Notes: a model not told the origin generated them from the letters alone. Shown: positions 8,317 to 16,556, counted from the stretch's first letter. The stretch: DNA of 23,698 nt from Micropepsaceae bacterium (GCA_025450355.1 JANWHR010000031.1:1-23698), one strand, 5' to 3'. Made by a program: numbers and translations.

Positions 8317-8967
8317 GTGAGGACGAGATCGCTTCTTTCGGCCGGGCTTTTGCTGCTTGTGGTCTGCCGGCCCGCAGCAGCAACGAGTTTTGCTGCGCAG
8401 GTCGTCGATCAGGACGGAAAGCCGGTGGCCAATGCCGTCGTGATGTTGACGCCTGACGGGAAAGCGGCGCCGCCTGCGGCAACCCGGCTGGATGCGACAA
8501 AGACCATCGACCAGCGGGACGAGACATTCATTCCCCTGGTCACCATTCTGCCCCGCACCGGACATGTGGTGTTTGCCAACAACGACAAGACCAAACATCA
8601 GGTCTATTCCTTTTCGCCCATCAAGCAGTTCGAGATCACGCTGGCGCAGGGCGAAAGGTCGCCGCCATTGGCATTCGATAAAGCCGGTGTGGCGACGCTT
8701 GGCTGCAATATCCACGATCACATGATTGCGTTTGTCTTCGTCTCCGATAGTCCGTGGACGGCACAGACAGGGGCTGACGGGCGCGCGGTGATCGCGGACG
8801 TTCCGGCCGGATCTTACGCGGTGCAGGTTTGGCACCCGCAGCTTCCGCCCGGCACCGCCGGGCCGGCGTCAGGCGTCATTCTGGCCGGCGAAACAACGGA
8901 GTTCTCAACCACTCTGAAATTGTTGCCGCCGCCGCCCAAAATGCACATGCACACGGGCCATTACTGA
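8317..8967 (+). CDS. Periplasmic cupredoxin-like protein with His/Met tail
   Basis: This 216-residue protein has a signal peptide (about 1-22). It begins with a transthyretin/carboxypeptidase-regulatory-like segment (DQDGKPVANAVVMLTP). Next is a cupredoxin-like core with a possible type 1 copper set: His94 (NNDKTKHQV) and Cys130, His133 and Met136 (GCNIHDHM). A second beta segment follows (GADGRAVIADVPAGSYAVQV). The spacing Cys-x2-His-x2-Met is that of methylamine-utilisation-like cupredoxins. The C-terminus ends in a His/Met-rich tail (MHMHTGH, 209-215), suggesting an extra metal site. The start is GTG at 8317, with a stop codon just upstream in frame and no evident ribosome binding site, so the start is the weakest part of the call. 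The histidine kinase gene begins 10 bases after the stop. Confidence 0.8.
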   Translation: MRTRSLLSAGLLLLVVCRPAAATSFAAQVVDQDGKPVANAVVMLTPDGKAAPPAATRLDATKTIDQRDETFIPLVTILPRTGHVVFANNDKTKHQVYSFSPIKQFEITLAQGERSPPLAFDKAGVATLGCNIHDHMIAFVFVSDSPWTAQTGADGRAVIADVPAGSYAVQVWHPQLPPGTAGPASGVILAGETTEFSTTLKLLPPPPKMHMHTGHY

Positions 8968-8977
8968 GGGCGCGCCG

Positions 8978-10792
8978 GTGAGCTTCCGCTACCGCCTCGC
9001 TTTGTTCCTGATTGTGATGCTGCTGGCCGTCCAGGGGATTGCTGCACTCCTCACCTACAGCACGATTCGCAGCAGCCTGGTGGAAAACGCAAAGCGGCAA
9101 TTGGCAACCTCCACCACGGCGCTGATGCGGCAGCTCGATGTGCTTGGGGAGCGGGTCGGCGATGATGTCGAAGTGCTATCGCTGGATTATGCGCTGCGCA
9201 AAGCGGTGGCGGAGCACGATCCCGAAACCGCGCAATCGGCGCTGCGCAATTTCGGCAACCGTATCGGGGCGGAGCGCATGTTGCTGGTCGGGCTGGACGG
9301 GAAAATCAGCTCCGACACCGGCGAAAGGCTGGCGACGGGTGCACGATTTCCCTTTCCCGACCTGATCGGCCGTGCTGCGACGGACGACCAGGCCACTGCG
9401 CTGGCGGTGCTGGAAGGCCGGCTGTACTGGATTGTGGCGGTCCCCGTGCGCGCACCCGTGCCGATTGCCTTCATAGCGGCGTGCATTCCGGTGAACGACG
9501 TTCTGTTGAACCGGCTCGCGGAGCTTTCCTCGATCGCCCATTCCATGGCTTTGGCGACTCGCTCACCGTCCGCCTGGACTGTGGTGGCGCGGACCTCGGG
9601 CTACGCCCCGGGACAAATCAACTGGCCATCGGCGGTTGTGGGAACCGCTCCGATTCTGATCAACGAGCAACGCTCCGATCACGTCACCATGATTGCGGGA
9701 CTCGATACCGCGAAAGGCAGCGCACCGGTACTCGCGCTGTTCGATTACCCGCTTGACCAGGCGCTGAGCGCCTATTGGGCGATTTTGAAGCCGATGCTTT
9801 TGGTGCTTGCGGGTGCGCTGGCACTGGCGCTCTGCGCCAGTGTACTGATCGCCCGCGGGATGTCGCGTCCGCTGGAGCAACTGGCTGCGGCGGCGCGGCG
9901 CATCGCCCAGGGCGATTACGCGCCCTTTCCACGGCTCGGCCGCAATGATGAAGTGAGCGAACTCGCGGCGGCGCTGAACGGAATGACCGTGGCGGTTGCC
10001 GAACGTGAAGCTGCGATGCGGAACGCAATCATCTCTCTGGATGCCGCCCGCAACGAAGCGGTGAAAGCCAATCAGGCGAAATCGCAATTCCTGTCCAACA
10101 TGAGCCATGAATTGCGCACGCCGTTGAACGCAATCGTCGGCTTTTCCGAATTGATCCTGCGCCAGATTCTGGGACCGATCGGAGTTGCCAAATACACCGA
10201 CTATGCCCGCGACATCCATGAGAGCGGGGTCCGCCTGGTGAACCAGTTCGAGCACATGCTGCATCTGGCGCAGGCGGAATCGGGCAAACTCAGGCTTGCG
10301 CAGAAGCGCTTTGCCCCTGGCCACCTCGTCATTGCGGCTGTGCGCAACCTCTCGCCGGTGGCCGGACAGGCCGGTGTGGTTCTGGACGTGGAGGGGGATT
10401 TTGCAGCCTGGCCTGCGATGGAGGGCGATGAGGTCAAACTGCAGAGGAGCTTCACAAATCTGATCGACAACGCGGTCAAGTTCTCTTCACGAGGAGGCCG
10501 CGTGACCGTTCATGGATCGCGCAAGGGTCAATCCGTAAAGCTTGTCGTTGCTGATCGCGGGCCCGGCATAAGGGCGGAAGAATTGCCGCTGGTCATACGA
10601 CCGTTTCATCGCGGCAATCAGGCCTTCAATGCGCTGCATCAGGGTGCCGGCCTGGGGCTGCCTTTCGCCAAAAGTATTGTCGAAATGCACGGTGGGAGCC
10701 TTGCCATCGAAAGTGAATACGGCGCCGGAACCACGGTGACGGTTTGCCTGCCGGTTCTCGCCGGCGCCGAGTTGAGCGCGGAGGTCGCATGA
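8978..10792 (+). CDS. Membrane sensor histidine kinase with large periplasmic sensor
   Basis: This 604-residue kinase has a membrane segment at about 7-29 and a periplasmic domain of roughly 240 residues resembling a double-Cache sensor (LSLDYALRKAVAEHD, then RIGAERMLLVGLDG). A second membrane segment lies near 270-292, then a HAMP linker (293-345). The HisKA domain has the phospho-acceptor His377 in SHELRTPLNAIVGFSEL. The HATPase domain has an N-box (NLIDNAVKFS, 494-503), G1 (DRGPGI, 526-531) and G2 (GAGLGLPFAKSI). All catalytic boxes are intact. It starts at GTG 8978, with GAGGG at 8966-8970 overlapping the previous stop. The next gene overlaps by 4 bases. No response regulator lies in the window, so its partner is encoded elsewhere. 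Confidence 0.93.
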   Translation: MSFRYRLALFLIVMLLAVQGIAALLTYSTIRSSLVENAKRQLATSTTALMRQLDVLGERVGDDVEVLSLDYALRKAVAEHDPETAQSALRNFGNRIGAERMLLVGLDGKISSDTGERLATGARFPFPDLIGRAATDDQATALAVLEGRLYWIVAVPVRAPVPIAFIAACIPVNDVLLNRLAELSSIAHSMALATRSPSAWTVVARTSGYAPGQINWPSAVVGTAPILINEQRSDHVTMIAGLDTAKGSAPVLALFDYPLDQALSAYWAILKPMLLVLAGALALALCASVLIARGMSRPLEQLAAAARRIAQGDYAPFPRLGRNDEVSELAAALNGMTVAVAEREAAMRNAIISLDAARNEAVKANQAKSQFLSNMSHELRTPLNAIVGFSELILRQILGPIGVAKYTDYARDIHESGVRLVNQFEHMLHLAQAESGKLRLAQKRFAPGHLVIAAVRNLSPVAGQAGVVLDVEGDFAAWPAMEGDEVKLQRSFTNLIDNAVKFSSRGGRVTVHGSRKGQSVKLVVADRGPGIRAEELPLVIRPFHRGNQAFNALHQGAGLGLPFAKSIVEMHGGSLAIESEYGAGTTVTVCLPVLAGAELSAEVA

Positions 10793-12021
10793 GACCGCGT
10801 CTTGCCGGTCGCACGGCCCTGACCCTGTGCGCCATCCTACTGCCATCTGCCGCGGGCGCCGTTGATTTCAGCGTGGATGGCTATGCCGACCTCCGGCTCA
10901 TCGTCCCGTCCAACCAGGTGTCATGGCAAAATGGCGGCTTGGGAAAGCTGCGATTTGGCGCGGAAGATGCAAGGCCGGACCTGCAGTTTGCGGAAGCCGC
11001 GGTCGAGGGCTCGGTTGTCATCACGCCGGAACTGATCGGTATCGCGACGGTTCGGGTGGCAGAGAAGCAGTACAGCGCGGTGGACCTTCTGGAGGGTTAT
11101 TTGCGCTATCGCCCCGTATCGACCAGCCCATGGCGCTGGAGCGTGCGCGGCGGCGCTTTTTTTCCCCCCGTCTCGCTTGAAAACACCGAAGTCGGATGGA
11201 CCAGCCCGTGGACACTGACGCCATCCGCGATCAACAGCTGGCTTGGCGAAGAGGTCCGGATTATCGGCGCCGAGGGAACCCTGGAGTGGCGCAGCGAGAT
11301 CCGAAACGTGTCACTGAGCGCGGCAATTTTCGGTTTCAATGAACCGGCCGGGGTGCTGCTTGCGGACCGCGGCTGGTCGTTGAGCGATGCCTTTACCGGC
11401 CTCTTTGGCAGGCCGCGACTGCCGGATGTGGAGGCACGGATGCTGCAAGTGCCGCTGCCGCTGCGCACGCAGGAAATCCTGCAGATTGATAAGCAGCCCG
11501 GGTGGTATGCGGCCGCGGCCTGGGACGAGACCGGGATCGCGAAACTGAATTTCATCGCATACGACAATGAGGCGAACCCCTCGGCGATCTACGACGGAAC
11601 CATCGCCTGGCGCACAGCCTTTCAGGATGTGGGCGTCAGCACCAATTTGGGCAATGTCACGCTTCTGGCGCAGGGCATGACGGGGCAAACCAGCATTCGT
11701 CCGAACGCGTTCTTTTCCAGCGATACGCGGTTTTCGGCGGCTTACCTTCTGGCGGGCTGGAACCTTGACGATGACTGGCGGATTGCCGCGCGGTTCGATG
11801 TCTTTGCCGCGCACGCGCATACGCCGATTGCAGCCGCGGATACCCGTGAGTCCGGCAATGCGGTGACGGCGGCGATCAACTATCTTCCCACTCAGTGGCT
11901 GCGCGTGACCGCCGAGGCCATCCGCGTGGACAGCACGCGAAGCGAGCGTGCGCTCGCCGGGATTAGTCCGAAGGCTGTGGAAAATCAGTTCCAACTAAGC
12001 CTGCGGTTTTACCTGCCGTAA
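10789..12021 (+). CDS. Predicted outer-membrane beta-barrel protein
   Basis: This 410-residue protein has a signal peptide (about 1-24, cleavage near AGA). The mature part is full of alternating polar/hydrophobic strands with many Trp/Tyr/Phe and ends in an aromatic-rich strand (FQLSLRFYLP), as expected of an outer-membrane beta-barrel, although the very last residue is Pro rather than Phe. Strand-like repeats such as WRIAARFDVFAAHAH and QWLRVTAEAIRVD support this. I recognise no porin family with certainty. The ATG overlaps the kinase stop (ATGA), with GAGG at 10781-10784, so it is translationally coupled to the kinase and, through it, to the cupredoxin gene. It could be the outer-membrane part of an envelope system. 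It converges on the minus-strand gene that ends 15 bases away. Confidence 0.65.
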   Translation: MRPRLAGRTALTLCAILLPSAAGAVDFSVDGYADLRLIVPSNQVSWQNGGLGKLRFGAEDARPDLQFAEAAVEGSVVITPELIGIATVRVAEKQYSAVDLLEGYLRYRPVSTSPWRWSVRGGAFFPPVSLENTEVGWTSPWTLTPSAINSWLGEEVRIIGAEGTLEWRSEIRNVSLSAAIFGFNEPAGVLLADRGWSLSDAFTGLFGRPRLPDVEARMLQVPLPLRTQEILQIDKQPGWYAAAAWDETGIAKLNFIAYDNEANPSAIYDGTIAWRTAFQDVGVSTNLGNVTLLAQGMTGQTSIRPNAFFSSDTRFSAAYLLAGWNLDDDWRIAARFDVFAAHAHTPIAAADTRESGNAVTAAINYLPTQWLRVTAEAIRVDSTRSERALAGISPKAVENQFQLSLRFYLP

Positions 12022-12036
12022 TTGACATTCGCGGGG

Positions 12037-13146
12037 TCAATTCCGGATGGTCTGCAGAAACCACTCGGTGGGAATTTCGCGCCCCAGGCCGGCGGCTTTG
12101 GCCCGTTCATAAACCAGGCCTGCAACGGCAAAGAACTGCGCGCCCTGCAGGTTGCCGCGCTCCGAATAGGTGATCTGGTCTTGTGCGGTTCGTCCCCGCA
12201 CACGGCCCGCTTTCAGATCGGCCAGCGAAATTCTTTTTTCGCGCAACAGAACGCCATGGCCGCGCTTTCGCTGTGACCGCCCGTCGCCATGTTTCGGGAG
12301 ATCGCTGCGCGCCTCCCAGCCGATATGTTCGTCGTCGAAATGCAGATCCGGGCGGCTTGCCGGCGGAGGAGCGTCGCCGAAGCGCAGATAAATGTCCACG
12401 CGAGCGAGCGTCGCAGCATCCGGAGCGCCGGATCCTCCGATCTTGATCACATGGGCGCCTTTGGGGAGGCGGCGACCGTTGAGCACCGGAACCGCGGAGT
12501 CCGTGCATGCCGCGACAATATCGGCGCCTTCGTAAATAGCCTCGGCGCGCGCGCAGGCCTTCGCCTCGATCCCGTATTTATCCGCGACCTCGCGCGCGAA
12601 GCTCTCCCGATGTGCCGGCGTTGGACTGAAGACCTGCAGACGGCGAATCTTGCGCACCTGCATGAAAGCATCGAGATTGCTGCGCGCCATGCCGCCCGCG
12701 CCAAGCATTCCAACGGTGGCCGCATCCGCATTGGCCAGATATTTCACGCCAATGCCGCCGTCCGCGCCAACCCGCATGTGCTGAAGCACGCCATCGTTGA
12801 TCAGGGCCAGGGGTTCGCCGGTTTCAATGGAAGTGAGAAAGACCAGGCCGCAGAACAGCCCCGGGCGCTGACAATATTTTTCCTGCGTCCGCACTCCGTT
12901 GTATTCGCTCTCGAACACCACGTCGGACTTCATTCGCACGGCAAAATAGCCGGAGGTCGAACCGCCCTCCATGCTGCCCCATTGGTAATTGCGGCTGGCG
13001 TCGCTGGTCGGAATCCGGATGTCGATGCGCGGCCGGCAAACCGCTTCGCCCGCCGCAACTTCGTCATATGCCCTTTCCAGCGCCGCGATGGTATCGCTCA
13101 TCGTCAGCACCCGCGCCACGTCCTCGTTCGACAGGAGCAGCGTCAT
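12037..13146 (-). CDS. Ornithine cyclodeaminase / mu-crystallin family protein
   Basis: This 369-residue protein has the family's Rossmann dinucleotide motif VGMLGAGGMA (145-154). It also has the substrate-side residues Lys73 (VRMKSDV) and Arg125 (HMRVGADGG), and a PD in GSGAPDAATLARVD (about 238-251) where the family has its catalytic Asp. Members are NAD(P)-dependent cyclodeaminases, alanine or ketimine dehydrogenases, or imine reductases; this one has no sign of a specific substrate. The start at 13146 gives the normal N-terminus (LLLSNEDVARVL). The open frame continues far upstream but overlaps the cupin gene and is not family-like. The ribosome binding site is weak. It follows the cupin gene by 125 bases on the same strand, so an operon is likely. 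Context suggests a role in the catabolic cluster, not ornithine use. Confidence 0.85.
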   Translation of the reverse strand: MTLLLSNEDVARVLTMSDTIAALERAYDEVAAGEAVCRPRIDIRIPTSDASRNYQWGSMEGGSTSGYFAVRMKSDVVFESEYNGVRTQEKYCQRPGLFCGLVFLTSIETGEPLALINDGVLQHMRVGADGGIGVKYLANADAATVGMLGAGGMARSNLDAFMQVRKIRRLQVFSPTPAHRESFAREVADKYGIEAKACARAEAIYEGADIVAACTDSAVPVLNGRRLPKGAHVIKIGGSGAPDAATLARVDIYLRFGDAPPPASRPDLHFDDEHIGWEARSDLPKHGDGRSQRKRGHGVLLREKRISLADLKAGRVRGRTAQDQITYSERGNLQGAQFFAVAGLVYERAKAAGLGREIPTEWFLQTIRN

Positions 13147-13176
13147 AGAGATTGTTTCACGCGGAGACGCGCAGGA

Positions 13177-13244
13177 GGAGCGAGTGAAGAGGAGCGAGCA
13201 GCGAGAGCAGCTCCGGCGTACTCTCGTTACTCGTTTCTCGCTCC
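13177..13244. repeat. Degenerate GGAGCGAG repeats forming an imperfect hairpin
   Basis: GGAGCGAG occurs at 13177-13184 and 13191-13198, and its reverse complement CTCGCTCC at 13237-13244. Inside these, CGAGAG (13202-13207) pairs with CTCTCG (13221-13226). The block lies in the leader of the minus-strand cyclodeaminase-family gene, between it and the upstream cupin gene. It could fold in the transcript and lower expression of the second gene, or be a repeat remnant. Only the repeats themselves are seen; function is a guess. Confidence 0.5.
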
Positions 13245-13271
13245 TGTTCAGCGACTGGGACCATGGCTCGA

Positions 13272-14492
13272 CTATGGCCCCTTCGGCAGTTCGCCCTTGA
13301 AGTCGCGGTCGAAGAATTCGGGGCGCATGCGGCTCTCGACGCCATTTTTCGCGATCATCGCTTCCCAGTCCTTTTTCACCTGAGGGTCTTCCATCCAGTA
13401 GGGAATTGCTGTGCCGCCTTCGGTGATGTCCATGCCTGTGTAGTCGATGTGGATTTCGCCGGGCGGGCCGGGCTCGCGGCCGGGATTGTGGGGCCCGAAC
13501 CATGCCATGAGCCGCAACGGCTCTTTCGAGACGCCGAAATGCTGATGATACCAGCGGGCGCCGCCGGGCGCGGCCGAGATCATGCCGACCGGTTCGTAGT
13601 CGATGCGCTTGATCTTGTCTTCATGGCCATCCCGCCACGGCATCACGTTCAGGCGTTCCGGCCAGGTGTGCGTGTAGCCCTTGCCTTTGATGCAGATGAG
13701 GACAGCGGCCGAAGTGTGCGCATGGGCTTTTGAATAGCGGCCGTTCTCGTGCTGGCCGATCCAGAAATAGAATGAGTTACCGGTCATGAAGGGCTCGACA
13801 CGGCGGAATCCGGGCGAGCGGCGATTGTCCAGCGGCAGATCGCAATTGACGGCGTCGGGAACAAAGTTGGTGCGCCGCATCGCAAGACCGCGCACGGGGT
13901 CCGGTTCGACATCGTCATTGTATTTGTAAAAGTCGTCCGCCCCCGAGAAGCGATCGCGAAACTGCACCGGGCAATTGAATACCGCATCGACTGATTGCAG
14001 CGCATTCAGCAGTACCGGCGCGGTCGTTCCGGCGAGCAGCAGGGCAGGGGATGACGCGGCGTTAACGATTCGATGCCACGCGTTCAACGGAACGGAAAAC
14101 AACGAACCCTGTTGCCACTCGAAGGTGTGGCGCTTTTTGTCGCCGTCGAGCCATACCTCTGTCGAGCCGCGGCCCTCCACCACGAAGAAGATTTTTTCGA
14201 ACAGATGCTTCTCAGGTGTCAGCGCGCCCCGGCCGGGCACTTCCACGAGATAGCAGCCCCATTTGGTTTCCGTGCCGTGCAGCTGGATGTAGGTACCTCT
14301 GCCGCCCAGACGTTTCCAGGGCGCAAGCGGCAGATTCTGGACCTTCGAGATTCCGATGTCGCGGAAGCACGGGATTCCCTCGGATTCCATGAAGACGTCA
14401 TAGGGCGTCTTCACGCGCCCCCATTTGCCAAAACCAGCGCGATTTCCGCCGGTGGGTTCATGCCAATGGGTCTTATCCGTGACGTCGTGCAT
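13272..14492 (-). CDS. Double-cupin protein, possible dioxygenase
   Basis: This 406-residue protein contains two cupin domains. In the first (about 85-160), His96, Glu99 and His140 (NAWHRIVNA) are placed as metal ligands. In the second (about 245-335), His257 and His259 (KAHAHTSAA) and His316 (WYHQHFG) are likely ligands. The bicupin layout and aromatic-catabolism neighbours suggest a gentisate- or hydroxynaphthoate-dioxygenase-like enzyme, but a sugar- or acid-binding cupin without oxygenase activity cannot be excluded. The start at 14492 has a good GAGGAAAG site on the minus strand; the longer open frame upstream runs across the divergent gene and is rejected. It is the first gene leftward from the shared divergent region, ahead of the cyclodeaminase-family gene. 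Confidence 0.8.
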   Translation of the reverse strand: MHDVTDKTHWHEPTGGNRAGFGKWGRVKTPYDVFMESEGIPCFRDIGISKVQNLPLAPWKRLGGRGTYIQLHGTETKWGCYLVEVPGRGALTPEKHLFEKIFFVVEGRGSTEVWLDGDKKRHTFEWQQGSLFSVPLNAWHRIVNAASSPALLLAGTTAPVLLNALQSVDAVFNCPVQFRDRFSGADDFYKYNDDVEPDPVRGLAMRRTNFVPDAVNCDLPLDNRRSPGFRRVEPFMTGNSFYFWIGQHENGRYSKAHAHTSAAVLICIKGKGYTHTWPERLNVMPWRDGHEDKIKRIDYEPVGMISAAPGGARWYHQHFGVSKEPLRLMAWFGPHNPGREPGPPGEIHIDYTGMDITEGGTAIPYWMEDPQVKKDWEAMIAKNGVESRMRPEFFDRDFKGELPKGP

Positions 14493-14535
14493 CTGCTTCT
14501 TTCCTCGAAATGCGAAGATTTTCGGCACAATAGCC

Positions 14536-14560
14536 ATCACCCGTGACGCGTCAACGTGAT
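14536..14560. promoter_or_regulatory. Candidate operator in the divergent catabolic promoter region
   Basis: A perfect 10-bp palindrome, TGACGCGTCA (14544-14553), is flanked by ATCAC (14536-14540) and GTGAT (14556-14560), giving a nested dyad of 25 bases. It sits in the 127-bp space between the leftward cupin gene and the rightward FAH gene 1, where one regulator could control both. No regulator gene lies in the window, so the binding protein is unknown. Confidence 0.45.
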
Positions 14561-14619
14561 GTGAGGCAATCGCGGCAAATGCGCTTGACCATGGGGCATT
14601 TCCCGCTAGTTTCGCCGCC

Positions 14620-15498
14620 ATGGGCAATTTCCGCTTGGCAAGTTTCCGCATTCGCGGGCGCAACAGTTTTGGCGCCGTCATCGATGCAGGCATGGTCGAT
14701 CTGGGGGGGCGCCTCGGGGGCAAATACCGCTCTGCACTTGAGGTGATCCGGGCCGGAGAGCAGGGGCTGACCGACGCGAGGGCGGCTTCGGCGGCCCGCT
14801 TCGCCGATTACCGGCTGGATGAGGTCGAATTCCTGCCGCCGGTTCCTGGCGCCGAAAAAATCATCTGCGTTGGCATCAATTACCCGGATCGCGCCGCGGA
14901 ATACAAAGATGCGCCCCGCGAGACTCCGAAATACCCGAATCTGTTTGTCCGTTTTCCAGATTCGCTGGTTGGCCATGGCCAGGCATTGGTCAAGCCAAAG
15001 GTGTCCGACAAGTTCGATTACGAGGGCGAAATCGTGCTGGTGATCGGGCGTGAAGGGCGCGCGGTGCCACGCGAACAGGCGACCGGCATGATTTATGGCC
15101 TGACGCTCGGCAACGAGGGCAGCGTGCGCGACTGGCTTCGGCATGGCAGCCTTAACGTGACCCAGGGAAAGAATTTCGACCGCTCGGGCAGCATCGGGCC
15201 GTGGATCGTGCCCGCGGATGAATTAAATCCGGCTTCCCCGCTGCATCTCACGACGCGCGTCAATGGCCAGTTGCGGCAGGATGACTGGACTGAGCGGCTG
15301 ACGTGGAATTTTACCTGGCTGATTACCTACGTCACGCAATTCACCACGCTGAAACCAGGCGATCTGATTTTCACGGGCACGCCGCTTGGCGCCGGTGGCC
15401 ACCAAACGCCGCCACAATGGTTGAAAGAGGGTGACGTGGTTGAAGTCGAGGCGCCGGAGATCGGCATTTTGCGCAATCCCGTTATCAACGAAACCTAA
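14620..15498 (+). CDS. Fumarylacetoacetate hydrolase (FAH) family protein 1
   Basis: This 292-residue protein has the FAH fold core: CVGINYPDRAAEY (83-95), metal-binding DYEGE (133-137, Glu135 and Glu137), NEGSVRDW (165-172), QGKNFDRSGSIGPW (182-195) and the closing GDLIFTGTPLG (247-257). FAH-family enzymes hydrolyse C-C bonds in ring-cleavage products (fumarylpyruvate, acylpyruvates), hydrate dienoates, or decarboxylate oxo-acids. The third metal ligand, usually Asp in ND, is Glu166 here. The start at 14620 has no clear ribosome binding site, but no better start is seen and the N-terminus (FRLASFRIRGRNSFGAV) is family-like. It heads a four-gene rightward set with the Pht5-like, class II aldolase and second FAH genes, pointing to an aromatic or carboxylic-acid degradation route. 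Confidence 0.9.
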   Translation: MGNFRLASFRIRGRNSFGAVIDAGMVDLGGRLGGKYRSALEVIRAGEQGLTDARAASAARFADYRLDEVEFLPPVPGAEKIICVGINYPDRAAEYKDAPRETPKYPNLFVRFPDSLVGHGQALVKPKVSDKFDYEGEIVLVIGREGRAVPREQATGMIYGLTLGNEGSVRDWLRHGSLNVTQGKNFDRSGSIGPWIVPADELNPASPLHLTTRVNGQLRQDDWTERLTWNFTWLITYVTQFTTLKPGDLIFTGTPLGAGGHQTPPQWLKEGDVVEVEAPEIGILRNPVINET

Positions 15499-15503
15499 GA
15501 ACT

Positions 15504-15551
15504 CTCCTCCCCTGCGAAGCGGAGGAGGTGGCCCGAAGGGCCGGAGGGGGC
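15504..15551 (+). repeat. REP-like palindromic element supplying a ribosome binding site
   Basis: Two hairpins lie side by side: CTCCTCC (15504-15510) with GGAGGAG (15521-15527), and GGCCC-GAA-GGGCC (15530-15542). The element ends in GGAGGGGG (15543-15550), which lies at the right distance before the ATG at 15558 to act as the Shine-Dalgarno site. Similar two-hairpin GC-rich intergenic repeats occur in many Alphaproteobacteria. Copy number in this genome cannot be judged from one window. Confidence 0.6.
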
Positions 15552-15557
15552 AAGCCC

Positions 15558-16556
15558 ATGACCAAACTCCAGCTCAGTTTTGCCTGCGCGCTGTATGACC
15601 GTATGCAGCCGCTTTACACCGGGGAAGTGCAGCCAGACGGTATCGATCTGAATTTCATCGCGGTTGACGAGCCCCGCCCGATCTTCGACCGCATGTCCGG
15701 TGGCCAGGAATTCGATGTCGCGGAATATTCCAGCTCCGAGTTCGTGCAGCGATTTGCCAACAGGCAGTGCCCCTTTGTCGCGCTCCCGGTGTTTCCGTCG
15801 CGCTGCTTCCGGCACGGTTTTATCGCGATCAACAAAAAATCCGGCATCCGCGCCCCCAAAGACCTCGAAGGAAAACGCGTCGGCGTGCCGCTGTACACCA
15901 TGACGGCGGCGATTTTCATTCGCGGGCTGCTGCAGCACGAATACGGCGTCGATTTCGAGAAGATTCACTGGGTGCAGGGGGCGGTCAACCACCGCGGCGC
16001 GCATGGCGACCCGCACGTGTTGCCGCTGCTGAAACCCATTCGCATCGAGCCGGCGCCGCGCGGGCGGCCGCTCAACGAATTGATCGTGGAGGGTGTCGTG
16101 GATGCGACTCTCGGCACGTCGCTCCCTGAATCGATCCGGCACAGCCGGGATATCGCGCGGCTGTTTCCCGATTATGTGGAACTGGAAAAGGAATATTACC
16201 GGCGGACGCGCATCTACCCGATCATGCATCTGATCGCGATCAAACGCGAAGTGTACGAACGTTTCCCCTTCGTCGCGACCAGCCTGTACAACGCCTTTGA
16301 GCGGTCAAAGCGGATCGCATTGAAAAAGATGCTGAACCTGCGCGCCCCCCGCTACATGATGCCGTGGCTGATGCGCGACATCGATGAAATTTTTGATGTG
16401 TTCGATGGCGATCCCTGGCCTTACGGGATCGAAAAGAACCGCCCGACGCTGGAAGCGCTGGTGACCTATCTGGCCGATCAGCATCTGATCGCGGAGAAGG
16501 TTCTGGTGGACGATCTCTTTGTGCCGAATTACGGCGAAAGCGAATCCTGGTTTTAA
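15558..16556 (+). CDS. Pht5-like 4,5-dihydroxyphthalate decarboxylase / substrate-binding-like protein
   Basis: This 332-residue protein matches a family annotated either as 4,5-dihydroxyphthalate decarboxylase (Pht5) or as an ABC-type substrate-binding protein. Typical segments are FDVAEYSSSEFV, ALPVFPSRCFRHG, LEGKRVGVPLYTMTAA, YYRRTRIYPIMHL and DPWPYGIEKNRPTLE. It folds as a periplasmic-binding type II protein, yet no signal peptide is present (the chain starts MTKLQLSFACALYD), which favours a cytosolic enzyme over a transporter part. Pht5 removes a carboxyl group from an aromatic ring. No ABC permease or ATPase is adjacent. The start at 15558 uses the GGAGG of the preceding repeat. Substrate cannot be read from sequence. 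Confidence 0.82.
   Translation: MTKLQLSFACALYDRMQPLYTGEVQPDGIDLNFIAVDEPRPIFDRMSGGQEFDVAEYSSSEFVQRFANRQCPFVALPVFPSRCFRHGFIAINKKSGIRAPKDLEGKRVGVPLYTMTAAIFIRGLLQHEYGVDFEKIHWVQGAVNHRGAHGDPHVLPLLKPIRIEPAPRGRPLNELIVEGVVDATLGTSLPESIRHSRDIARLFPDYVELEKEYYRRTRIYPIMHLIAIKREVYERFPFVATSLYNAFERSKRIALKKMLNLRAPRYMMPWLMRDIDEIFDVFDGDPWPYGIEKNRPTLEALVTYLADQHLIAEKVLVDDLFVPNYGESESWF

Noticed and set aside
12289..13383. Long open frame on the plus strand opposite the cyclodeaminase-family gene
   Set aside because: It is antisense to a gene with clear family motifs, has no recognisable domain and reflects high GC content.
15558..16556. Calling the Pht5-like protein an ABC transporter component
   Set aside because: It lacks a signal peptide and there is no permease or ATPase gene beside it; an enzyme role fits better.
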